Of a stretch of DNA of 64,000 nucleotides, positions 52,244-62,205 are shown piece after piece. The DNA comes from CAWBFD01 sp963788115 (GTDB lineage: Bacteria; Actinomycetota; Thermoleophilia; Solirubrobacterales; 70-9), in assembly GCA_963788115.1 (NCBI GenBank), contig CAWBFD010000002.1, forward strand, positions 62,001 through 126,000, written 5' to 3'. Position numbers and translations under genes: made by a program. Below the pieces are notes generated by a model. The model saw only the letters and a list, made by a program, of their open reading frames with translations. It ran no database searches and had not been told where the DNA came from. Every line of letters begins with the position of its first letter. Position 1 is the stretch's first letter.

Positions 52244-53104
52244 TCAGGCGAGCGACGGCCGCATCTGCCGCAGCCGACGCACCCGCTCCTCAATCGGCGG
52301 GTGGGTCGAGAACAATCTCGCGAAGCCCCCGCCCGAGAACGGCTTGACGATGTACAGGGGCTCGGTCGCCTGGTTGACCTGCATCGGAATCGCCTTCGCG
52401 CCCTCCTCGAGGCGGAGCAGGGCCGAGGCCAGCGACTCGGGGCTACCGCTGATCTGCGCCCCGGTGGCGTCGGCCGAGTACTCGCGCTGGCGCGAGATCG
52501 CCAGCTGGATCAGGGACGCGGCGAGAGGCGCCAGCAGCACCAGCGCGAGCGATCCGATCAGGCCCAATGGCGACTCGTCGTCCCCCCCGAACCACAACAG
52601 CATGTATGCGATGTAGGTGATCGCGCCGCCGATCGCAGCCGCGACGGACTGCGTGAGGATGTCCCGGTTGCGGATGTGGGCCAGCTCGTGCGAGATCACA
52701 CCCCGTAGCTCGTCCTCGGACAGGAGCCGAGTGATCCCGTGCGTGACCGCGACCGCCGCGCGCTTCGGGCTCCGCCCGGTGGCGAAAGCGTTCGGCTGAT
52801 CGCTCGGGATCATGTACAGCCGGGGCATCGGCAGGTCCGCGCGGGTGGCGAGCTCACGAACCATCTGGTAGAGGCCGGGCGCCTCCTGCTCGGAGATCGG
52901 CTTGGCCTTCGCGCTCGCCAGGGCGATCTTGTCGCTGAACCAGTACATCGCGAGGTTGAACACCAGGGAGATGCCGAGGAACAGGAGCGCTGTGTTGGCG
53001 CCGCCGAGGGCGAACCCGAGGACGACGAGCAGCCCGCTGAGCGTCGCCAGCAGGATCGTCGTCCGCAGCGCGGCGCCGAAGTTGGACCTGGAGGTCGTTG
53101 TCAT
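52244..53104 (-). CDS. htpX: HtpX-type membrane metalloprotease
   Basis: A 286-residue M48B protease. The ATG at 53104 follows AAGGAG at a good distance. Two N-terminal membrane helices (TTILLATLSGLLVVLGFAL, TALLFLGISLVFNLAMYW) precede the zinc motif ISHELAHIRNRD (HELAH 139-143), two more helices, and the third ligand in SRQREYSADATGA. It degrades damaged membrane proteins. It is divergent from the two-component system at 53252. Confidence 0.92.
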   Translation of the reverse strand: MTTTSRSNFGAALRTTILLATLSGLLVVLGFALGGANTALLFLGISLVFNLAMYWFSDKIALASAKAKPISEQEAPGLYQMVRELATRADLPMPRLYMIPSDQPNAFATGRSPKRAAVAVTHGITRLLSEDELRGVISHELAHIRNRDILTQSVAAAIGGAITYIAYMLLWFGGDDESPLGLIGSLALVLLAPLAASLIQLAISRQREYSADATGAQISGSPESLASALLRLEEGAKAIPMQVNQATEPLYIVKPFSGGGFARLFSTHPPIEERVRRLRQMRPSLA

Positions 53105-53251
53105 TGCAGGAGACTCCTTGTGGTGGCCTGGTTTGCACCGAATATCTTGACGCCGCCTCGCGCCACGCCAATAGGGGCTACCCCCTATTCGCCCTGAGGG
53201 GGCCACCAGGCGCCTGGGGACCGCGCGGTTGATACTTGGTGCTGGAGGCGC

Positions 53252-54277
53252 ATGCGTAGCCGTCAACTACTGACACAGGTGCTCGTGGTGAACCTGCTGC
53301 TGGTCGCCGCCGCGGTGACGGCCACGGCATTGATCGCCCAGGGAGACCCGAGCCTCGGCGACTCCGAGACCTTGGTCGTGCTGGTGGTCGCGGTCGCGGC
53401 GACGGCGATCGTCAACGCGCTGGTGCTCCAGGGGCGCTTCCGGCCGCTCGAGCAGCTGGTCGACGAGATGGAGCGAGCCGATCTCTCCCGTCCTCGCACC
53501 AACCTTCGCCGGCCGGATGCGCCGCAGGCCTGGCAACCCGGATCGGGCGATCCGGGGGAGGTCGAGCGCCTGCAACGGGCGTTCCGCCGGATGCTCGAGC
53601 GGCTCGAGGCGGAGCGCCGGCGGTCCTCGAGCGCGGCGCTCGCCGCCCAGGAGGAGGAGCGCGCCCGCGTCGCCCGCGACCTCCACGACGAGGTCAACCA
53701 GTCGCTGACCGGCCTCCTGCTGCGGCTCGAGGCCACGCGGGAGAAGGCTCCGCCGGAGCTCGCGCGCGAGCTTGCCGAGACCCAGGCGCTGGCGAACCAG
53801 GCGATGCAGGAGCTGCTCACGCTCGCCCGGCAGCTGCGCCCCACCGCGCTCGACGACCACGGCCTCAAGGCGGCGCTTGCCGGCCACCTCGACGAGCTCG
53901 GGCGCCAGTACGGGGTCGCGACCAGCTTCGAGACGGAGGGAGACCTTTCCGCAGTCCCGCAGGACGTCCAGCTCGTCGTCTACCGGGTGGCGCAGGAGGC
54001 GCTCTCGAACGCGGCGCGCCATTCGGGAGCGACCAGCATCCGAGTCCGGCTGGCGCAGACGGACGACCACATCGAGCTCGTCGTCGCCGACGACGGACGC
54101 GGCTTCAGCTTCGACCAGGCAGGCCAGGGGCTCGGCATCGGTGGGATGCGCGAGCGGGCACTGCTCGTGGATGGCGAGCTGGACGTCGAGTCGCGGCCCG
54201 AGATCGGGACCAGGGTCAGGTTGCGAGTGCCGACCAGGGAGCTCGCGGAGAGCGGAGCCGTGAGCCGCAGCCAATGA
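53252..54277 (+). CDS. NarL-type sensor histidine kinase
   Basis: A 341-residue protein, RBS GGAGG. Two membrane helices (LLTQVLVVNLLLVAAAVTATALIA and ETLVVLVVAVAATAIVNALVL) bracket a very short extracytoplasmic loop of about 12 residues, so the stimulus is probably intramembrane. A HAMP-like segment leads to the HisKA_3 box ERARVARDLHDEVNQSLTGLLLRLE (His145) and an HATPase with RVAQEALSNAARHSGA and DDGRGF. It phosphorylates the response regulator 13 bases downstream. Confidence 0.92.
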   Translation: MRSRQLLTQVLVVNLLLVAAAVTATALIAQGDPSLGDSETLVVLVVAVAATAIVNALVLQGRFRPLEQLVDEMERADLSRPRTNLRRPDAPQAWQPGSGDPGEVERLQRAFRRMLERLEAERRRSSSAALAAQEEERARVARDLHDEVNQSLTGLLLRLEATREKAPPELARELAETQALANQAMQELLTLARQLRPTALDDHGLKAALAGHLDELGRQYGVATSFETEGDLSAVPQDVQLVVYRVAQEALSNAARHSGATSIRVRLAQTDDHIELVVADDGRGFSFDQAGQGLGIGGMRERALLVDGELDVESRPEIGTRVRLRVPTRELAESGAVSRSQ

Positions 54278-54290
54278 GAGCGACGGAGGT

Positions 54291-54929
54291 ATGCGCCGAA
54301 TGCGGGTCCTGATCGCCGACGATCACGGGATCGTGCGCTCGGGCCTACGCATGCTGCTCGAGCGCCAGCCCGACATCGAGGTGGTCGCCGAAGCGTCGGA
54401 CGGCGCGGAGGCGCGCGACCTCGCGATCCGCGAGCGCCCGGACCTGGCGATCCTCGACGTAAGGATGCCGAGGCTGACCGGGCTTCAGGCGACCAGGGAG
54501 ATCCGGGAGCAGGCACCCGACGTCGCGGTGCTGATCCTGTCCATGCACGACGACGAGCGCTACCTGTTCGAGGCGCTTCGCGCCGGGGCCTCCGGCTACG
54601 TGCTCAAGGCCCAGGCCGACTCCGACCTGCTCGCGGCGGTGCGGGCCGTTGAACGCGGCGAGCCGTTCCTGACCCCGGATGCGCAGCGAGCGCTGATCAA
54701 GGACGTCCTCGGCCAGGGAATCGAGCGTGACGAGGAGTTGACGCCCCGGGAGCAGGAGGTGGTGAAGCTGGTCGCCGAGGCGCACACGAACAAGGAGATC
54801 GCCGAGATCCTCCACCTGTCCGAGAAAACGGTCGAAAACCACCGCTCGAACGCGATGCGGAAGCTCGGTATGCGTGACCGGGTCGAGTTGGTCCGCTACG
54901 CGATCCGCAAGGGCCTGATCGAGCCGTAG
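54291..54929 (+). CDS. NarL/LuxR-family response regulator
   Basis: A 212-residue protein. The receiver starts MRVLIADDHGIVRSGLRMLL with phosphoacceptor Asp56 in LAILDVRMPRL, then a conserved Lys in GYVLKA. The LuxR-type HTH is ELTPREQEVVKLVAEAHTNKEIAEILHLSEKTVENHRSNAMRKLGM. It is the partner of the adjacent kinase. Divergent htpX is a plausible target by position only. Confidence 0.93.
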   Translation: MRRMRVLIADDHGIVRSGLRMLLERQPDIEVVAEASDGAEARDLAIRERPDLAILDVRMPRLTGLQATREIREQAPDVAVLILSMHDDERYLFEALRAGASGYVLKAQADSDLLAAVRAVERGEPFLTPDAQRALIKDVLGQGIERDEELTPREQEVVKLVAEAHTNKEIAEILHLSEKTVENHRSNAMRKLGMRDRVELVRYAIRKGLIEP

Positions 54930-54932
54930 CCC

Positions 54933-54960
54933 GGAATAACCGACCACTTAGCTAGGATTT
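54933..54960 (+). promoter_or_regulatory. Candidate operator/promoter region of rrf2
   Basis: GGAATAAC (54933-54940), an 11-base gap and CTAGGATTT (54952-54960) lie directly before the rrf2 gene. TAGGAT can serve as a -10 box. The same two elements, with GGAATAAC inverted relative to the other element, occur before the second SUF block (59137-59163). Confidence 0.35.
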
Positions 54961-54968
54961 ACCGTGAG

Positions 54969-55457
54969 ATGCTGTTTTCGACGAAGGCGGAGTACGGCGT
55001 GCGACTGATGGTCGAGCTTGGACGGCGTGCCGGTCCCGGTCCCGTCGACGCGGCCGAGCCGGTGTCGCTCGGGGCCGTCGCCGAGTCCGAGGTCCTGCCG
55101 CTCTCGTATCTCGAACACCTGGTCGCGAAGCTGCGCGAGGCTGGCCTGGTCACCTCGGTGCGCGGCGCGCACGGCGGCTACCGGCTCTCTCGCTCTCCGG
55201 AGGAGATCGAGATGCTCGAGGTCGTCCAGGCGCTCGAAGGGCCGATCGCCCCGATGGAGTGCTTCTACATCGACCGAGAGGGACGCGTCCTATGCTCACA
55301 CGAGACCGACGGCGACCGTGCCTGCGCGACGAAGCTGCTCTGGACCCGGGTCCACGGCGGGATCACGAAGGCGCTCACCCAGACGACGCTCGCGGATCTC
55401 GTCGAGTTCGCCGATCAGCACTCGCCGAAGCAACCGGTCGCGGGCGCGGTGGCCTAG
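54969..55457 (+). CDS. Rrf2-family regulator of the SUF locus
   Basis: A 162-residue protein with a winged helix opening MLFSTKAEYGVRLMVELGRR, LSYLEHLVAKLREAGLVTSVRGAHGGYRLSRSPEEI and three cysteines (C98, C109, C119) in the region where IscR/SufR-type proteins bind an Fe-S cluster. It should sense Fe-S status and control the suf genes that follow directly. Spacing of the cysteines (10 and 9 residues) is wider than in IscR. Confidence 0.9.
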   Translation: MLFSTKAEYGVRLMVELGRRAGPGPVDAAEPVSLGAVAESEVLPLSYLEHLVAKLREAGLVTSVRGAHGGYRLSRSPEEIEMLEVVQALEGPIAPMECFYIDREGRVLCSHETDGDRACATKLLWTRVHGGITKALTQTTLADLVEFADQHSPKQPVAGAVA

Positions 55458-55521
55458 GCCCTGCCAGCCCGCCGGCGCCGCCAACGACCGCGCACAAGCG
55501 ACCGACGACAAATGGAGACCG

Positions 55522-56292
<771 letters not shown>

Positions 56293-56296
56293 CCAG

Positions 56297-57565
56297 ATGG
56301 AACCAGCCGCCACAGCCGCTGCGGCCACCGAGGTCACCCCCTATCCGATCGAGAAGATCCGCGCCTCGTTCCCGGCGCTCGAGCGCGAGATCAACGGCAG
56401 GCCGGTGGCCTACCTCGACAGCGGGGCGAGCTCGCAGCGGGTCTTGGCCTCGATCCAGGCGGTCGATCGCTACGAGCGGCGACATCACTCGAACGTCCAC
56501 CGCGGCGCGCACACGCTTGCCGGGGAGGCCACGGCAGCCTACGAGGGAGCCCGCGCCACCGTCGCCGACCACGTCGGCGCCGCTGACCGGCGCGAGATCG
56601 TCTTCGTCCGCAACGCGACCGAGGCACTCAATCTGGTCGCCCGCTCCTGGGGTGCCGCGAACGTCGGCCGGGGCGATCGGATCCTCCTGACCGAGATGGA
56701 GCACCACTCGAACATCGTCCCGTGGCAGCAGCTCGCCGAGACGGTGGGGGCCGAGATCGACTGGGCCCCGGTCACCGACGACGGGCTGCTGGACATGGAC
56801 GCGCTGAAGAGCCTGATCGAGCGAGGGCCGAAGCTGGTCGCGGTGGCGCACGTCTCGAACGTGCTCGGGACCGAGAACCCGCTCGCGGAGATCTCGCGGA
56901 TGGCGCACGACGCCGGCGCGGTCGTCGTCGCCGACGGGGCGCAGGCGGCGCCGAAGCTTCCGCTCGACGTCGGCGAGCTGGGCATCGACTTCTACGCGCT
57001 CACGGGCCATAAGGCCTACGCGCCGACCGGGATCGGCGCGCTCTGGGGACGCCTCGACCTGCTGCGTGAGATGCCGCCGTTCCTGGGCGGCGGCTCGATG
57101 ATCCGCAAGGTGAGCAAGGACGGGACCACCTACGCCGACCCGCCAACCCGGTTCGAGGCCGGGACGCCGGCGATCTCCCAGGCCGTCGGGCTCGCTGCCG
57201 CCCTGCGCTGGCTCGACGCGCTGGGCATGGAGACGGTGCGCGCCCACGAGCGCCACCTGGCCAGCTACGCGCTCGAGCGCCTGGGCGAGGTGCCGCGCCT
57301 GCGCATCTTCGGTCCCCCGGCGGGGCCCGAGCGGCTGGGGCCGGTGTCGTTCGAGCTCGAGGGCATCCACGGCCATGACGTCGCCGAGATCGTCGACCGC
57401 CATGGGGTTGCGGTTCGCTCCGGTCACCATTGCGCGCATCCGCTGATGGAGCGCTTCGGCGTCGCCGCCACCGCCCGCGCCAGCTTCGGCGTCTACACAA
57501 CGCCGGAGGAGATCGACCGGCTGGTAGAGGGCATCCTGGACGCGCGTCGCGTGTTCGGCGTCTGA
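56297..57565 (+). CDS. sufS: SufS cysteine desulfurase
   Basis: A 422-residue group II PLP desulfurase starting 4 bases after sufC. PLP lysine K239 is in LTGHKAYAPTGIG, the active cysteine C379 in RSGHHCAHPLM, and RFEAGTPAISQAVGL is typical. It takes sulfur from cysteine as persulfide and hands it to SufU. Cysteine may come from the CysO/CysM pathway encoded 9 kb away. Confidence 0.95.
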   Translation: MEPAATAAAATEVTPYPIEKIRASFPALEREINGRPVAYLDSGASSQRVLASIQAVDRYERRHHSNVHRGAHTLAGEATAAYEGARATVADHVGAADRREIVFVRNATEALNLVARSWGAANVGRGDRILLTEMEHHSNIVPWQQLAETVGAEIDWAPVTDDGLLDMDALKSLIERGPKLVAVAHVSNVLGTENPLAEISRMAHDAGAVVVADGAQAAPKLPLDVGELGIDFYALTGHKAYAPTGIGALWGRLDLLREMPPFLGGGSMIRKVSKDGTTYADPPTRFEAGTPAISQAVGLAAALRWLDALGMETVRAHERHLASYALERLGEVPRLRIFGPPAGPERLGPVSFELEGIHGHDVAEIVDRHGVAVRSGHHCAHPLMERFGVAATARASFGVYTTPEEIDRLVEGILDARRVFGV

Positions 57566-57589
57566 GGCCCACTGGCTACCCTCGGGTCG

Positions 57590-58015
57590 ATGGACGATCT
57601 CTACCGCGAGCAGATCCTCGAGCACTACAAGCGCCCGCGCAACTTCGGCGAGCTCGACGATCCCGATCTGGAGTTCGAGGACTCGAACCCGTTCTGCGGG
57701 GACGAGCAGCACGTGATGATCAAGCTCGACGGTGACGATCGCGTCGCCGAGATCGCGTTCGAGGGCAAGGGCTGCGCGATCTCGACCGCCGCGACCTCGA
57801 TGCTCACCGACGAGCTCGCCGGCATGACCCGCGAGGAGCTGATCAGGCTGCCGAAGGAGTTCGTGCTCGAGCTGCTGGGCATCCAGATCTCGGCGACGAG
57901 GATGAAATGCGCCCTGCTGGGGCTCAAGGTGATCAAGGGAGCGAGCCTGGGGGCACCAGCCGACTGGGAGGATGAGGGCGAGCGCGGGGATCCCTCCGAA
58001 GCGGCAGCGATCTGA
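57590..58015 (+). CDS. sufU: SufU zinc-dependent sulfur-transfer protein
   Basis: A 141-residue protein with MDDLYREQILEHYKRPRNFG and the three conserved cysteines C36 (NPFCGD), C62 (GKGCAIS) and C107 (MKCALL). With the nearby Asp these bind zinc and accept persulfide from SufS. It is shorter at the C-terminus than IscU and lacks the HSC motif, as expected for SufU. Confidence 0.94.
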   Translation: MDDLYREQILEHYKRPRNFGELDDPDLEFEDSNPFCGDEQHVMIKLDGDDRVAEIAFEGKGCAISTAATSMLTDELAGMTREELIRLPKEFVLELLGIQISATRMKCALLGLKVIKGASLGAPADWEDEGERGDPSEAAAI

Positions 58016-58019
58016 GCGC

Positions 58020-58112
58020 TCAGAACGGCACCTCGCCGCCGCCCGCCCACGCCGCGAGCTTGACCAGCTCGTCCAGCGAGGCCTCACCGCTGAGCACGCA
58101 GATGCGGCCGGT
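58020..58112 (-). pseudogene. C-terminal remnant of an unidentified gene
   Basis: A 30-codon open stretch on the minus strand, bounded by in-frame stops, reads like a protein tail: RICVLSGEASLDELVKLAAW then a glycine-rich end GEVPF and TGA. There is no start codon with RBS. It ends 18 bases short of a 16-bp hairpin (58130-58166), suggesting that the rest of the gene was lost there. Identity unknown. Confidence 0.3.
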
Positions 58113-58129
58113 TCACTGGTGGCCGCGAA

Positions 58130-58166
58130 TGGCGGGTTGTAGTCGCATACCGACTACAACCCGCCA
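58130..58166 (+). terminator. Perfect 16-bp hairpin after sufU
   Basis: TGGCGGGTTGTAGTCG (58130-58145) and CGACTACAACCCGCCA (58151-58166) form a 16-bp stem with a 5-base loop (CATAC). It lies between convergent sufU and the DUF4394 gene and is likely a bidirectional terminator. Confidence 0.75.
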
Positions 58167-58189
58167 GTGGGCGGCCCAGGAGTGGAGGA

Positions 58190-59041
58190 CTAGCCGAGCT
58201 GGTCCTGAACGGCGGCCAGGCCGGTGATGCCAGCCGCGCCGATGCGGCCGAGCTTCTTCGTCGCTCCCGTGTTGATGTTGACCCGGTAGAGCGTGGAGAC
58301 ACCGAGCGACGTCGTGTTCGCCAGGTATCCCACGTCGTTGAACCCGGCGATGTCGAAGCCACCAATGGGGCTCACGTTCACGCCGAGCGTGCCGACCTGG
58401 GTCAGCACCGGGTTGTTCGGATCGGCCGCCGTCAGCAGCGAATCCGAGGCCGAGTCCACGTACCGAATCGGCGCCGTCCCGAGCATCGGCTGCAGGAAGC
58501 TGAAATCCGAGTTCGCGTAGGCGACGTCGACGATGTTCGGATCGCCGGGCCCGAGGTCCGCGTCCGATCCGGCGAGCTGGCCGGTGTCGGGATGGACCCG
58601 GATGTTCTGGTTCGCATCGCTGACGACCCTGATCCGGTCCGGAACCGGGTTGAAGTCGACGCCGAACGTCATGCCGTCGAGCGGGTCGCCCGCCGGCGCC
58701 GGGTCGGCGAAGCCGTTGCCGGTCGCGTCGTCGATGGCGAGCGCGATCGCGGTCCGCGGGTTCACCCGATAGACCTTGCTGTCGGAGCCGACGCCGTAGA
58801 GGTCGCCGGTCTTGGGCCGGAAGTCGATGCCGACCAGCGAGACCCCCGACGGGAGGCCCGTGATCCGCTTGCTGGACTTCACTGCCCTCGGCGCGTTGGC
58901 CTTGAACGTGACCAGGTTGCCGAGATTGTCGGTTGCATACAGGGTGCGCTGGTCGGCCGCCTGCGCAGCCGCGGGGGCACCCAACGCCAGCACGAGCGCC
59001 GACGCAACCGTCCACTTGAGCAGGGACTTCTTCCCCATCAT
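58190..59041 (-). CDS. Secreted DUF4394 protein
   Basis: A 283-residue protein. The start at 59041 follows AAAGGGGATCAA; a second ATG is adjacent. Signal peptide MMGKKSLLKWTVASALVLALGAPAAAQAA. The mature part is a DUF4394 beta-propeller: LYATDNLGNLVTF, LVGIDFRPKTGDLYGVGSDSKVYRV, FGVDFNPVPDRIRVVSDANQN and LYRVNINTGATKKLG. The function of DUF4394 is unknown and presumed extracellular. It sits inverted in the middle of the SUF locus, which is unusual. Confidence 0.88.
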   Translation of the reverse strand: MMGKKSLLKWTVASALVLALGAPAAAQAADQRTLYATDNLGNLVTFKANAPRAVKSSKRITGLPSGVSLVGIDFRPKTGDLYGVGSDSKVYRVNPRTAIALAIDDATGNGFADPAPAGDPLDGMTFGVDFNPVPDRIRVVSDANQNIRVHPDTGQLAGSDADLGPGDPNIVDVAYANSDFSFLQPMLGTAPIRYVDSASDSLLTAADPNNPVLTQVGTLGVNVSPIGGFDIAGFNDVGYLANTTSLGVSTLYRVNINTGATKKLGRIGAAGITGLAAVQDQLG

Positions 59042-59136
59042 TTGATCCCCTTTCGGGTAGGTGACGGGGATGTATGCGCAGCGCGGCGCTCAGCGGTTCA
59101 CTCGGCGACGAGGGCTCGTCGCCGCCGTCCTCGCTA

Positions 59137-59163
59137 AAATCCGAGTTCCCAAGTAGGAATAAC
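59137..59163 (+). promoter_or_regulatory. Candidate operator/promoter of the second SUF block
   Basis: AAATCCGAG (59137-59145), a 10-base gap and GGAATAAC (59156-59163) lie immediately before the Rieske gene. Read on the other strand it is GTTATTCC-n10-CTCGGATTT, comparable to the elements before rrf2. Confidence 0.35.
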
Positions 59164-59526
59164 GTGACGAGCCGCACGAGCGGCACCTCGACTATGACTC
59201 CCACCGACGTGACAGAGAGCCTCACCGTCTGCAAGCTCGATGAGCTGCCGGCCGGAGCGATGCGCCTGGTCGAAGCGGACGGGCGCAAGATCGGCGTCTT
59301 CCATTGCGCCGACGGCGAGCTGCTCGCGATCGAGGATCGCTGCTCGCACGACGACGGCCCCCTGGCGGAGGGGGACTTCGACGCGGCCGCCTGTACAGTG
59401 GAGTGTCCCCGCCACGGCTCGCTCTTCGACCTGCAGAGCGGGCGGCCCCGGACGCTCCCCGCGTATCAACCCGTGGAGACCTTCGAGGTCCGCGTCGATG
59501 ACGGCGAAGTGAAGCTGGAGGTCTGA
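59164..59526 (+). CDS. Rieske-type ferredoxin of the SUF locus
   Basis: About 120 residues. The GTG at 59164 has AGGA at a fitting distance; the ATG at 59194 lacks an RBS but is possible. The [2Fe-2S] site is complete: C60-S-H62 and C81-P-R-H84 in RCSHDDGPLAEG...CPRHGSLFD. It resembles the small Rieske or NirD-like ferredoxins often coded with suf genes. It may deliver electrons during cluster assembly. It lies 8 bases before sufB. Confidence 0.9.
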   Translation: MTSRTSGTSTMTPTDVTESLTVCKLDELPAGAMRLVEADGRKIGVFHCADGELLAIEDRCSHDDGPLAEGDFDAAACTVECPRHGSLFDLQSGRPRTLPAYQPVETFEVRVDDGEVKLEV

Positions 59527-59534
59527 GAATTCAC

Positions 59535-60998
59535 ATGGCATCCCCAGAGACCGCAACCGCCCCCCCTTCCGGGAAGCAGCTGACCGACGAGGAGAGCTCG
59601 CTCAAGGAAATCGGCGTCGACTACGCCGAGCGCTTCGGCTTCCACGATCCGGAGACGGGCTACGCCTACAAGTCCCCGAAGGGGCTGTCCCGCGAGATCG
59701 TCCAGTCGATCTCCGAGTACAAGGAGGAGCCGGAGTGGATGCGGGAGTTCCGGCTGAAGGCGCTGGAGCACTTCATGGAGCGCCCGACCCCGACCTGGGG
59801 CGGCAACATCGCCCAGATCGACTGGGACAACATCCACTACTTCGTCAGGGCCTCCGAGAAGTCGCAGCGGAGCTGGGACGAGGTCCCCGAGGACATCAAG
59901 AACACCTTCGACCGCCTCGGCATCCCCGAGGCCGAGCGCAAGTTCCTCGCCGGGGTGGGCGCCCAGTACGAGTCAGAGAGCGTCTATCACCAGGTCCGCG
60001 AGGACCTCGAGAAGCAGGGCGTGATCTTCATGGACATGGACTCGGGCCTGCGCGAGCACGAGGACATCGTCCGCCAGTACTGGGCCACGGTGATCCCGCC
60101 CAACGACAACAAGCTCGCCGCGCTCAACTCCGCCGTCTGGTCGGGCGGCTCGTTCGTCTACGTGCCCAAGGGCGTCAAGGTCGAGATGCCGCTCCAGGCC
60201 TACTTCCGGATCAACACCGAGAACATGGGCCAGTTCGAGCGCACCTTGATCATCGCGGAAGAGGGCTCGGACGTGCACTACATCGAGGGCTGCACCGCGC
60301 CCGTCTACTCCACCGACTCGCTGCACTCCGCGGTGGTCGAGATCGTGGTCAAGCCGGGTGCGAACGTGCGCTACACGACCGTCCAGAACTGGTCGGCCAA
60401 CGTCTACAACCTCGTCACCAAGCGCGCCGTCGCCTATGAGAACGCCCGGATGTCGTGGGTGGACGCGAACCTCGGCTCGAAGCTGACGATGAAGTATCCG
60501 AGCATCTACCTGCTGGGCGAGCGGGCCCACGGCGAGATCCTCTCGATCGCGTTCGCGGGCAACGGCCAGCACCAGGACGCCGGCGGCAAGATCATCCACG
60601 GGGCGCCGAAGACCACCTCATCGGTGTTCTCGAAGTCGATCTCAAAGGACGGGGGACGCGCCACCTACCGCGGCCTGCTCGAGGTCGGCAAGGGCGCGAC
60701 CGAGGCTCGCTCGAAGGTCGTCTGCGATGCCCTGCTGCTCGACCCCGATTCCCGCTCGGACACCTACCCGACGATCCGCATCGACGAGAACGACGCCAAC
60801 GTCGGGCACGAGGCATCGGTGTCAAAGGTCGGGGAGGACCAGCTGTTCTACCTCCAGGCGCACGGCATCGACGAGGAAGAGGCCTCCAAGATGATCGTCA
60901 ACGGCTTCATCGAGCCGATCACCAAGGAGCTGCCGATGGAGTACGCGGTCGAGATGAACCGCCTGATCGAGCTGCAGATGGAGGGCTCGATTGGCTGA
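59535..60998 (+). CDS. sufB: SufB Fe-S scaffold protein
   Basis: A 487-residue protein: DYAERFGFHDPETGYAYKSPKGLS, SVYHQVREDLEKQGVIFMDMDSGL, the conserved VEMPLQAYFRINTENMGQFERTLIIAEEGSDVHYIEGCTAP, LLGERAHGEILSIAFAG and ITKELPMEYAVEMNRLIELQMEGSIG at the C-terminus. It assembles nascent clusters with SufC and SufD. The start of sufD overlaps its stop by 8 bases. Confidence 0.96.
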   Translation: MASPETATAPPSGKQLTDEESSLKEIGVDYAERFGFHDPETGYAYKSPKGLSREIVQSISEYKEEPEWMREFRLKALEHFMERPTPTWGGNIAQIDWDNIHYFVRASEKSQRSWDEVPEDIKNTFDRLGIPEAERKFLAGVGAQYESESVYHQVREDLEKQGVIFMDMDSGLREHEDIVRQYWATVIPPNDNKLAALNSAVWSGGSFVYVPKGVKVEMPLQAYFRINTENMGQFERTLIIAEEGSDVHYIEGCTAPVYSTDSLHSAVVEIVVKPGANVRYTTVQNWSANVYNLVTKRAVAYENARMSWVDANLGSKLTMKYPSIYLLGERAHGEILSIAFAGNGQHQDAGGKIIHGAPKTTSSVFSKSISKDGGRATYRGLLEVGKGATEARSKVVCDALLLDPDSRSDTYPTIRIDENDANVGHEASVSKVGEDQLFYLQAHGIDEEEASKMIVNGFIEPITKELPMEYAVEMNRLIELQMEGSIG

Positions 60999-62193
60999 GG
61001 CCGCGCTCGCCACCACCGAGCCCGACTGGCTCATCGAGAGGCGCCGCAAAGGCGCCTCTTTGGCGCGGGAGCTGACACTGCCCGGGCCGAAGGACAAGGG
61101 CTGGGAGTTCACCGACCTCTCCACCCTCGATCTCGACGGCTACTCCTCGGCGGATGGGCGAGTCGAGGGCCTCGCCGACGGCGTCGACTCGGCAGACGGC
61201 CCGCCGGTCGTGATGCCCCTCCGTGACGCGGCAGCCCGCCTCGGGGACGTCGTGGCCGAGCGCTTCGGCTCGCTCGTGCCCGCCGAGGACCCGTTCGTCG
61301 CCCGCAACGAGGCCGATTGGCGAAGCGGGGTGCTCGTCTACGTCCCGCGGGGGGAGCGCCTGCCGGAGCCCGTGCGGCTCTCGGTCGTCCAGGAGGACGA
61401 GGGGACCGCTCTTCACTGGCGTACGTTGATCGTGCTCGAAGAGGGTGCCGAGGCCGAGATCTGGGAGCGGTATGAGTCCGACGACGGCACCGAGGCGCTG
61501 TTCAACGGCGTCGTCGAGCTGATCGTGGGCGAGGGCGCGAACCTTCGCTATGTCTGCGAGCAGGAGCTCGCCACCCAGAGCTGGATCTTCGCCACCCAGC
61601 GGGCGGAGCTCGCCAACGACGCCTCGCTCGAATGGATCTCGCTGGGGTTCGGCTCGGCCCGCGGCAAGGTGCGGATGGAGACCAAGCTGGCCGGCCGCGG
61701 CTCATCGGCGAAGGTCACCGGCGCCTACGCCGGCGGCGGTCGCCAGCACCTGGACTACGACACCACCCAGGAGCATGCGGCCGAGCACACGACCTCGGAC
61801 CTCGCCTTCCGGGGAGTCCTCGGCGAGCGGGCGACGGCGGTCTGGCGCGGGATGATCCGGGTCGACCCCGGCGCCCAGCAGACCGACGCCTTTCAGGAGA
61901 GCCGCAACCTGCTGCTCTCGCAGCGGGCGCACGCCGACGCCATCCCCGGGCTGGAGATCGAGGCCGACGACGTCCGCTGCACCCACGCCGCCGCGATCGC
62001 CCAGGTCGATCCCGACCAGATCTTCTACCTGCGCTCACACGGCGTCAGCGAGGACGAGGCGAAGCGGCTGCTGATCGAGGGCTTCCTCGCCGAGCTGGTC
62101 GAGCGGATGCCCCAGGGGCAGACCCGCGAGGAGCTCGCGGCCGCGCTGGAGCGCCGGCTGGCGGAGCTCCTCAGCAGCGTTCCGGCTGCCTGA
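60991..62193 (+). CDS. sufD: SufD Fe-S scaffold protein
   Basis: A 400-residue protein from a TTG overlapping sufB. SufD text: GWEFTDLSTLDLDGY, RTLIVLEEGAEAEIWERY, AGGGRQHLDYDTTQEHAAEHTTSDLAFRGVL, NLLLSQRAHADAIPGLEIEADDVRCTHAAAIAQVDPDQIFYLRSHGVSEDEAKRLLIEGFLAEL. It completes SufBCD. Translational coupling to sufB should keep stoichiometry. Confidence 0.95.
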   Translation: MAEAALATTEPDWLIERRRKGASLARELTLPGPKDKGWEFTDLSTLDLDGYSSADGRVEGLADGVDSADGPPVVMPLRDAAARLGDVVAERFGSLVPAEDPFVARNEADWRSGVLVYVPRGERLPEPVRLSVVQEDEGTALHWRTLIVLEEGAEAEIWERYESDDGTEALFNGVVELIVGEGANLRYVCEQELATQSWIFATQRAELANDASLEWISLGFGSARGKVRMETKLAGRGSSAKVTGAYAGGGRQHLDYDTTQEHAAEHTTSDLAFRGVLGERATAVWRGMIRVDPGAQQTDAFQESRNLLLSQRAHADAIPGLEIEADDVRCTHAAAIAQVDPDQIFYLRSHGVSEDEAKRLLIEGFLAELVERMPQGQTREELAAALERRLAELLSSVPAA

Positions 62194-62205
62194 CCCGGGC
62201 TCTCT

